From: JAZMZS01 sp045580775
GTDB taxonomy: Bacteria; Bacillota; Clostridia; Oscillospirales; CAG-272
DNA length: 21,244 nt
Assembly: GCA_045580775.1 (NCBI GenBank)
Contig: JAZNOK010000155.1
Coordinates: forward strand, 1 to 21,244
Reading direction: 5' to 3'
The translations under genes and the position numbers were made by a program. Positions 16,041 through 21,244 of the stretch are shown in pieces (the first letter of the stretch is position 1; the number at the start of each line of letters is the position of its first letter). The notes under the pieces were generated by a model, which was given only the letters and a program-made list of their open reading frames with translations, ran no database searches and was not told the DNA's origin.

Positions 16041-16740
16041 AAATTTCATCTCCTCCGGTTGTGTTTTCAGTTACATTCAAAACATGCACATGTTTTCCGT
16101 CTACAGTAAAGTTGACCTTGTACTTATAATAGTCGAGGGTGTAGATCCTTGAGCTGTCGGACTGATATGAAGGCCTCGGATCTGAGGACAAAAGCTCACA
16201 GAGTACTTCACGGTCCTGCTCGTCAACCTTGCACAATAGCAGATCAGGAAAGTCAAGCTCCAGCGAATATGACGAAAATTCATCAGCAAAGCCGCACACA
16301 GCATCTGCGTGCGAGTCAAAGTGAGCAATATAAGGCTTTATATCAAATATTTCAGTACCGCTCATGATATCCGCTCCCAGGACCTCAAGCACATGACCGT
16401 ACTTTTCTGTCCGTATTACTCTGCTGAGCCGAACACTCGACATGCCGATAGAATTTGGGCGGTTCGGGGAGCGTGTGGCAAATACTCCTACTCGGGTGTT
16501 CCCGCCGAGTCTCGGGGGCCTCACCGTAGGAGAAAAATCCCTCTTTGCACCTACATCAGAAAAATGCCACAGCAGCCACAGGTGTGAGTAGCCCTCGATC
16601 CCCCTCAGAGCTTCGGGAGAGCGGTATTTTTCTTCAAAGACTATGTACGAAACGTCCCCCGCAGCTATTCCGCTTTGCCGCGGAATACCGAATTTGTCAG
16701 AGTGGGCGTTGTGTATTTTTGCAATCGCTTCAATCTTCAC
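16012..16740 (-). CDS. trmO: tRNA (t6A37) N6-methyltransferase TrmO (TsaA/VirR family)
   Basis: 242 residues of the TrmO family, which uses S-adenosylmethionine to methylate N6-threonylcarbamoyladenosine at tRNA position 37. The signature FATRSPNRPNSIGMSSV (about 87-103) and DIKPYIAHFDS are present, preceded by the typical SHLWLLWHFSD and PPRLGGNTRVGV. A C-terminal domain beginning DPRPSYQSD fits the longer TrmO form. The start is GTG at 16740: the only candidate that keeps the family N terminus (KIEAIAKIHNAHSDKFGIPRQ) and has AGGAGG 8 bases upstream. First gene of a three-gene operon with overlapping ends, read from the promoter at 16768-16796. Confidence 0.93.
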   Translation of the reverse strand: MKIEAIAKIHNAHSDKFGIPRQSGIAAGDVSYIVFEEKYRSPEALRGIEGYSHLWLLWHFSDVGAKRDFSPTVRPPRLGGNTRVGVFATRSPNRPNSIGMSSVRLSRVIRTEKYGHVLEVLGADIMSGTEIFDIKPYIAHFDSHADAVCGFADEFSSYSLELDFPDLLLCKVDEQDREVLCELLSSDPRPSYQSDSSRIYTLDYYKYKVNFTVDGKHVHVLNVTENTTGGDEIYEYMRLHRQ

Positions 16741-16767
16741 AATATCTGCCTCCTAGCTTATATAAGG

Positions 16768-16796
16768 ATGATACCATATTTTTTCGTTTTTTACAA
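16768..16796 (-). promoter_or_regulatory. sigma-A promoter of the trmO operon
   Basis: On minus, TTGTAA (16796-16791) and TATCAT (16773-16768) lie 17 bases apart. The start near 16761 gives a short leader holding AGGAGG and the GTG start. Confidence 0.6.
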
Positions 16797-16829
16797 GGGC
16801 ACGACAACTACAAAAAACATGCCGAATAT

Positions 16830-16880
16830 AAAAAAGAAAAAACACGTGGAAAAGCAGACTGTAATCTGCTTTTCCACGTG
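16830..16880 (-). terminator. Intrinsic terminator of the second surface-protein gene
   Basis: CACGTGGAAAAGCAGA (16843-16858) pairs perfectly, over 16 bases, with TCTGCTTTTCCACGTG (16865-16880), loop of 6. On minus it is followed by TTTTTTCTTTTTT. It begins 37 bases past the stop at 16917. Confidence 0.9.
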
Positions 16881-16916
16881 CATATCAGACCGTTTTAAGA
16901 CAGGTCGAGTGGATCT

Positions 16917-19900
16917 TTACTCTGCTGACGCACTCTTCTTCTTTTTCTTTTTGAAGATAACGAGCAGGACCGCACCTACTGCTGCTACAGCTGCAACACA
17001 GCCGCCGATGATAAGTCCGAGCGTCAGGGCATTTGTGCCTGATGCCTTGTGAGGAGTATCAACGAACGGAGCCATGTCAGAGAACTCTGCATCCTCCGGA
17101 GAGGGAGCGGGCGGCGTGTAGTCGAGAGAACCCGAAGAGCCGAATCCTGAGATACGGCTGCCGATAGTCTTTGCGTTCATCGGGAAGGTAAAGACTGTGT
17201 CAACAGGTTTTGGATCTTCGACTACAGGGAAGTCGTTTTCCCATGTAAGTACCTGAGTATACAGACGTCTCATGGTATATGCGGTGTAAGTATACTTCTT
17301 TGCATGGTATACTGCCCATATCTGTGATCCGTCGGGAGATGTAGTGAACATCATAGCACCGGGTGAATATACTCTTGTGGAGTAATCGACAAAGTGCAGA
17401 GGATCGTCGTATTTTTCCCACAGTGAGGCATTTGCCAGGCTATCCTTTTCTGTTCCTTTGAACTTCATGATACCTGTGCAGTATTCCTGACCTCTGGTAT
17501 GTCCTGCCGCATAGCACATATAAAGTGTGCCGTTAGGGGAGAGCAGAGATATCGGACCTTCGAGTATCTTGTGATCCTCGTAGTCTTTTGAGGGTCTTGC
17601 GATAACTACGGGCATACCGTCGAAAGCAGTGGGAGATGCGAGCTTGGTTATAAAGAGCGACTGCTGATGTCCGTTTCTGTCACCTGCACGATAGAATCCT
17701 CCGTTGCAGATGTATCTCTGACCGCCGTACTCGATCAGTCGAGGTGCGAGGTATGTATCTACCTGAGGATCGTAGTTGTCTATCGTACCGTGGAAATAAT
17801 ATGAGTCTGTAGGATTTTCTCCTCCGACCCATACGTAGGGAAGTCTGGTAGCAGTATCTATTGACTCATCAGCACATGTAGCGTAGATATACCACTTTCC
17901 GTCTATCTTGTTTATCTGAGGTGCCCAGATACTGTTGATATCGGCACCGCGTCCGTCAGCCTGCATAGCGGCAGTCCAGATAAGTATCGGGTCAGAGTAT
18001 CCTACGTCGCACAGATTTGCCGCACGTGTAATGTATATTGCCTGCTTGCCTCCGTAAAGTCCCGAGTATGTGTAGTAGTAGTAACCTGTGACAGGATCAT
18101 ACTGAACCGAGGGGTCAGCGTAGCCTGCGATTGGGTTTGTAAACTCGATCTCACCCGAGAGAGGCTGATCAAACTTCAGATCTGCGTCGGAGTTGATAGC
18201 GGAAGAGCAGCTGCCTGCTGCCATACCTTCTGTACCTCTGACTGTGGTAACGCGAGTCAGATCCGCATCATAAACATTAAGAGTGTACTTGCCGTTATAG
18301 TTGTACTTATAGTCCTTGGAAGCATCCAGATTACCTGCAAAAGTACCGCCGTAGAGATTGATAGTAATATCACCTGCAGCATTTCCGTTGCCCGCATGGA
18401 TGTCGGGAGAGTTGTTTGCAAGTCCGAATACAGGGCACTTGAATGTACCGCCGTATACTGTCAGGGTTCCGTTGCCTTTGAGGTCGTTATTACCGTTTAC
18501 GCATACGGTATTGGTGAACAGTCCGTCGTAGATGGTGATGTTGATGTCACCTGTGATGGTGCGGGCAGTTTCATTTTTACCGTTTGCTCTCCAGTTACCT
18601 CCGACAACTCTGTAGTACCATCCGGATTTGATGGTGATATCGGTAGCTCTTGAACCTCCGTAGCTCGATCCGGAGGCGTAAATTCCTCCGTATACGGATA
18701 CAGGATATTCAACACCTCTGCCTTCGTGTACGGTACATTCTACATGCTCACCGAACACTACTTTGTTGCTGTTTGCGGCAATGTAGGTGTTGTTTTCTGC
18801 TGCGAATATTTCGATATAGTCGAATGTGGTGGGCTTTGACAGGGTGATAGCATCGCTCATGACGAGTCTTGCATCATTTGTTACAGACCAGTCACAGCCT
18901 CCGCCGAAGGACGTGACGTTTACTTCTCCTGCGGTAAGGGTGGACGCAGCGTTAAGAACGCTTACATCTCCCATGATGATAATGTTACCGCCGCTCTCTC
19001 CTATGAGCTTTGCCGCTTCGGCATAAGATCCGATAGGAGTGAGAGGTGAGCTTCCGTCACCGGTTCCGCCGTCAAGAACGAATACGTTCTGTACCTTGTT
19101 TTCTATTGATGAGATAGCACCTGCCAGTGACTCTGCCGCTGCGGCACTTACCTTCTCAGCTCCCTCTGTTGTGATAGAAGGAACAGCATAGAAGGTACCG
19201 CCGTATATTCCGAGTGAAAACTCGCCGACAGAATTTTTCCTTGCAGCTCCTACAGTCTTTGTGTAGATGTGTCCGCCGTTGATCGCAACGCCCGATGCTG
19301 CAGAGGATCCCTTTTCGCTTCCCCAGAGATCAGCCTTGATCAGGCCTCCGTTTACCTGAACAGACGCAGTGCCCTTTGTCTTTACAGGGCCTGAGCCGTA
19401 TACAGAACCGTAGTAAGCACCGCCGTTGATCACAACAGCCGTTCCCTTATCACACATTCCTCCGCGAACGGTCAGATATGTACCTGAGTTGAGGACGATC
19501 TTGTGAGCGTCGGCACTCTCTCCGCCCGACACGATAAGATTGCCGTTGATGCTGACATCTCCGCCTTCGAGCTTTTCGCTTTCTGCGTTGTATACTTCTG
19601 TTTGTGCACCTATAGTGAGATCATGTCCTCCTGCACACAGCTCCGAGCTGTCTGTGCATGAGATAGAGAGATATTCTATTTTGGTGTCAGCACCGAGAGT
19701 GAGCGTGCCGTCGAGCGTGAGCTTTGCGGTTGAGCTGTAGTCCTCGAGAGCTGTCTTGCCTGTGATTATCACATCACCGTTTGAGCCGGAGAGAGTCTCG
19801 CCGCTTACTTTTATATTATCACGGACAATGATCCTTCCGCCCTCAGGCAACAGAGCCTGTGCGGCTGTGAGGGTCTTTACAGGGGCATCCTTTGTACCCT

Positions 19901-20993
19901 GAGCTGAGTCATCTCCGTTGGAGCTGACATATACATTGGGAGAGAAATTCTTTACAAACTGCTCGAGAGCAGGGTCTACTGTATAGTACGCCGTGCCGTC
20001 AACGCCGTCTGCATTGATCTGAGAGAAGATATTTGTGAATGAGCCGCCCTTCAGATCAAGATAGAAGTCTCCGTCGAGGAAGTTTGTATTTTCCTGAACA
20101 GCAGAGATCTGAGTACCGTTGAAAGTACCGCCGTTGATCACCATGCGGATGTCGCCCTCGTGTCCGGGAATTCTGCGGGAACCGTTCATCCCGCAGAATC
20201 CTGCTCCGAATATCGAAGACTCAAATGTACCGCCGTTGATCTCCATGTACAGATCTCCGAACAGTCCTGAGCCTGCTATACCGGATACGACCTCAGAGTC
20301 AGAGCTTCCTGCACCGGTGCCCTTGAAAGTACCGCCATTGATAATGAGACGTACATCTCCGATCACACCGATGATGGTGTTCTCGCCCGAACGGTAGTTA
20401 CCGCACGTGACGTACTGCCATGTTCCTGAGCATACTTCAAGAGTAAAGTCAAAGAACTGAGAGCCTTTGATGGTTGCTTTTTCGCTTGTGAGGTCAGTAC
20501 CGCCGAATATCGTAGGCGTTCTGCCGTTGGCGGAGGTCTCTATACCTTCACCGAACTTGACATTATGACCCTGACAGAAGATCTTGGGGCTGGAGGACTG
20601 TTCGATCTTGACATTTTCTATGGTCATGTCAGAACCTATATAGATGTTTGCACCTATACCGAACTTAGCACCCTCTCCGCGATAGTCTACACCTTCCCAA
20701 ACGCTCGTGACAGTAACATGTCCCTCGCTCTGAGGGAATTCACCGTCAGCCGCAAAGGATACAGAATATGCACCGCATATAACTACAGTACCGTTGCCGC
20801 CTATCTTCTTGTAAGCACTTGCCATTGTTTTGACGGGAGTCTGAGCACTTGCACCGTCATTTGTATCCTTACCTCTCGAACTCAAAAATACCACATTTTG
20901 AGTACTGTCCGCGGCAGCACCAAAGGCCACGGCGGACAGTACAAACGCGGTCAAGAGCGAAAGAATAATCGCAATCAACCTATTCTTTTTCAT
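16917..20993 (-). CDS. Giant membrane-anchored surface protein, paralogue of the first: three beta-helix-like modules plus GH43-like propeller
   Basis: 1358 residues, starting at ATG 20993 with AAGGAG upstream and a clean signal peptide (KKNRLIAIILSLLTAFVLSAVAFGAAAD). Three modules begin near residues 33, 352 and 635 with VVFLSSRGKDTNDG, VYVSSNGDDSAQG and VFVLDGGTGDGS; each has repeated INGGTF or YGGTF rungs with Gly-Asp turns. Residues about 950-1250 resemble a GH43 propeller: ADPS (Asp960), SIWAPQINKIDGKWYIYAT, LEGP (Glu1145) and SPDG...AVYHA. The expected middle Asp is Ala1083, and the Gly-His pair seen in many members is Gly-Ala (Ala1213). A short Pro-rich linker, a membrane helix (about 1325-1347) and a Lys-rich tail end it. 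Anchored outside the cell; role as in the first protein. It lies 49 bases downstream of a partial gene and shows no clear promoter of its own, so it may be co-transcribed. Confidence 0.8.
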   Translation of the reverse strand: MKKNRLIAIILSLLTAFVLSAVAFGAAADSTQNVVFLSSRGKDTNDGASAQTPVKTMASAYKKIGGNGTVVICGAYSVSFAADGEFPQSEGHVTVTSVWEGVDYRGEGAKFGIGANIYIGSDMTIENVKIEQSSSPKIFCQGHNVKFGEGIETSANGRTPTIFGGTDLTSEKATIKGSQFFDFTLEVCSGTWQYVTCGNYRSGENTIIGVIGDVRLIINGGTFKGTGAGSSDSEVVSGIAGSGLFGDLYMEINGGTFESSIFGAGFCGMNGSRRIPGHEGDIRMVINGGTFNGTQISAVQENTNFLDGDFYLDLKGGSFTNIFSQINADGVDGTAYYTVDPALEQFVKNFSPNVYVSSNGDDSAQGTKDAPVKTLTAAQALLPEGGRIIVRDNIKVSGETLSGSNGDVIITGKTALEDYSSTAKLTLDGTLTLGADTKIEYLSISCTDSSELCAGGHDLTIGAQTEVYNAESEKLEGGDVSINGNLIVSGGESADAHKIVLNSGTYLTVRGGMCDKGTAVVINGGAYYGSVYGSGPVKTKGTASVQVNGGLIKADLWGSEKGSSAASGVAINGGHIYTKTVGAARKNSVGEFSLGIYGGTFYAVPSITTEGAEKVSAAAAESLAGAISSIENKVQNVFVLDGGTGDGSSPLTPIGSYAEAAKLIGESGGNIIIMGDVSVLNAASTLTAGEVNVTSFGGGCDWSVTNDARLVMSDAITLSKPTTFDYIEIFAAENNTYIAANSNKVVFGEHVECTVHEGRGVEYPVSVYGGIYASGSSYGGSRATDITIKSGWYYRVVGGNWRANGKNETARTITGDINITIYDGLFTNTVCVNGNNDLKGNGTLTVYGGTFKCPVFGLANNSPDIHAGNGNAAGDITINLYGGTFAGNLDASKDYKYNYNGKYTLNVYDADLTRVTTVRGTEGMAAGSCSSAINSDADLKFDQPLSGEIEFTNPIAGYADPSVQYDPVTGYYYYTYSGLYGGKQAIYITRAANLCDVGYSDPILIWTAAMQADGRGADINSIWAPQINKIDGKWYIYATCADESIDTATRLPYVWVGGENPTDSYYFHGTIDNYDPQVDTYLAPRLIEYGGQRYICNGGFYRAGDRNGHQQSLFITKLASPTAFDGMPVVIARPSKDYEDHKILEGPISLLSPNGTLYMCYAAGHTRGQEYCTGIMKFKGTEKDSLANASLWEKYDDPLHFVDYSTRVYSPGAMMFTTSPDGSQIWAVYHAKKYTYTAYTMRRLYTQVLTWENDFPVVEDPKPVDTVFTFPMNAKTIGSRISGFGSSGSLDYTPPAPSPEDAEFSDMAPFVDTPHKASGTNALTLGLIIGGCVAAVAAVGAVLLVIFKKKKKKSASAE

Positions 20994-21042
20994 AATTCTC
21001 CTTGTTTATCTGTACAGAAAAGGATATCGTTTTGTTTTTTAA

Positions 21043-21243
21043 TTATCTGTTTGCCAGATCAGCGTATGCACCTGCTACATCGGCGATAGCCTGCTCAGCT
21101 GCAGACTTGCAGGCCTCGTAGGTGGATGCATAGTCTGTGCTCCACAGACGGTAGAGAACGATCAGCTTCTTCTGAATATCACCGGGTGAAACATAGAAGC
21201 CGATGTCGTAGATACGGTTGGTAGCACAGAGCTTAAGTGTCAT
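21043..21243 (-). CDS. 3' end of a gene cut by the window edge, possibly an ABC solute-binding protein
   Basis: The last 66 residues of an open frame running off the right edge. An ATG at 21243 exists but the gene probably starts further on. The end (RIYDIGFYVSPGDIQKKLIV ... DYASTYEACKSAAEQAIADV) resembles the C terminus of extracellular sugar-binding proteins in Clostridia, which often close with a helix of this type. This is a weak call from a short fragment. It is immediately upstream of the second surface-protein gene, 49 bases away, with no terminator between. Confidence 0.45.
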   Translation of the reverse strand: MTLKLCATNRIYDIGFYVSPGDIQKKLIVLYRLWSTDYASTYEACKSAAEQAIADVAGAYADLANR

Positions 21244-21244
21244 C

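Overview
The window reads as chromosome from a Gram-positive anaerobe of the Clostridia, probably Oscillospirales/Ruminococcaceae-like. I infer this from the AGGAGG-type ribosome sites, clear sigma-A promoters with 17-base spacers, the family make-up (phosphodiester glycosidase, VanY-type carboxypeptidase, GHL10, EndA-like nuclease) and membrane-anchored surface proteins with no outer-membrane genes. No species can be named from sequence alone. I see no rRNA, tRNA, CRISPR array, insertion sequence or phage gene.

Layout, left to right. (1) A plus-strand operon (promoter 90-118) encodes a 1476-residue surface protein with three beta-helix-like modules, a GH43-like propeller, a Ser/Gly/Pro linker and a membrane anchor. 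It is followed by a membrane-anchored phosphodiester glycosidase and a TcaA-like protein with Ig-like repeats and an NTF2-like end, and it stops at a hairpin at 7589-7636. (2) On the minus strand, trmB and an RluA-type pseudouridine synthase share an ATGA overlap. (3) Divergent from trmB is a plus-strand set: a HAAS/DUF1700-like membrane protein, a DUF4097-like protein and a VanY-like M15 carboxypeptidase, ending in a strong terminator at 12224-12259. (4) A structured intergenic stretch (12260-12523) holds a suspected dispersed repeat. (5) A GHL10 (DUF187) glycosidase on minus and rnhA on plus are divergent. (6) A minus-strand operon of trmO, a small conserved hypothetical gene and a secreted nuclease lipoprotein with a zinc-ribbon-like C terminus has overlapping genes. 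(7) A second 1358-residue surface protein on minus has the same architecture as the first. Upstream of it lies the 3' end of a gene cut by the window edge, possibly a solute-binding protein.

The most striking content is the pair of giant paralogous surface proteins at the two ends, pointing inward and bracketing RNA-modification and envelope genes. Both carry a GH43-like five-bladed propeller domain, and by my eye alignment both lack one of the three catalytic acids (Gly1065 in one, Ala1083 in the other). They may therefore be binding proteins or altered enzymes. Together with the phosphodiester glycosidase, TcaA-like protein, VanY-like peptidase and GHL10 hydrolase, much of the window concerns the cell envelope and outside glycans. 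All family calls come from reading motifs; no database search was possible.
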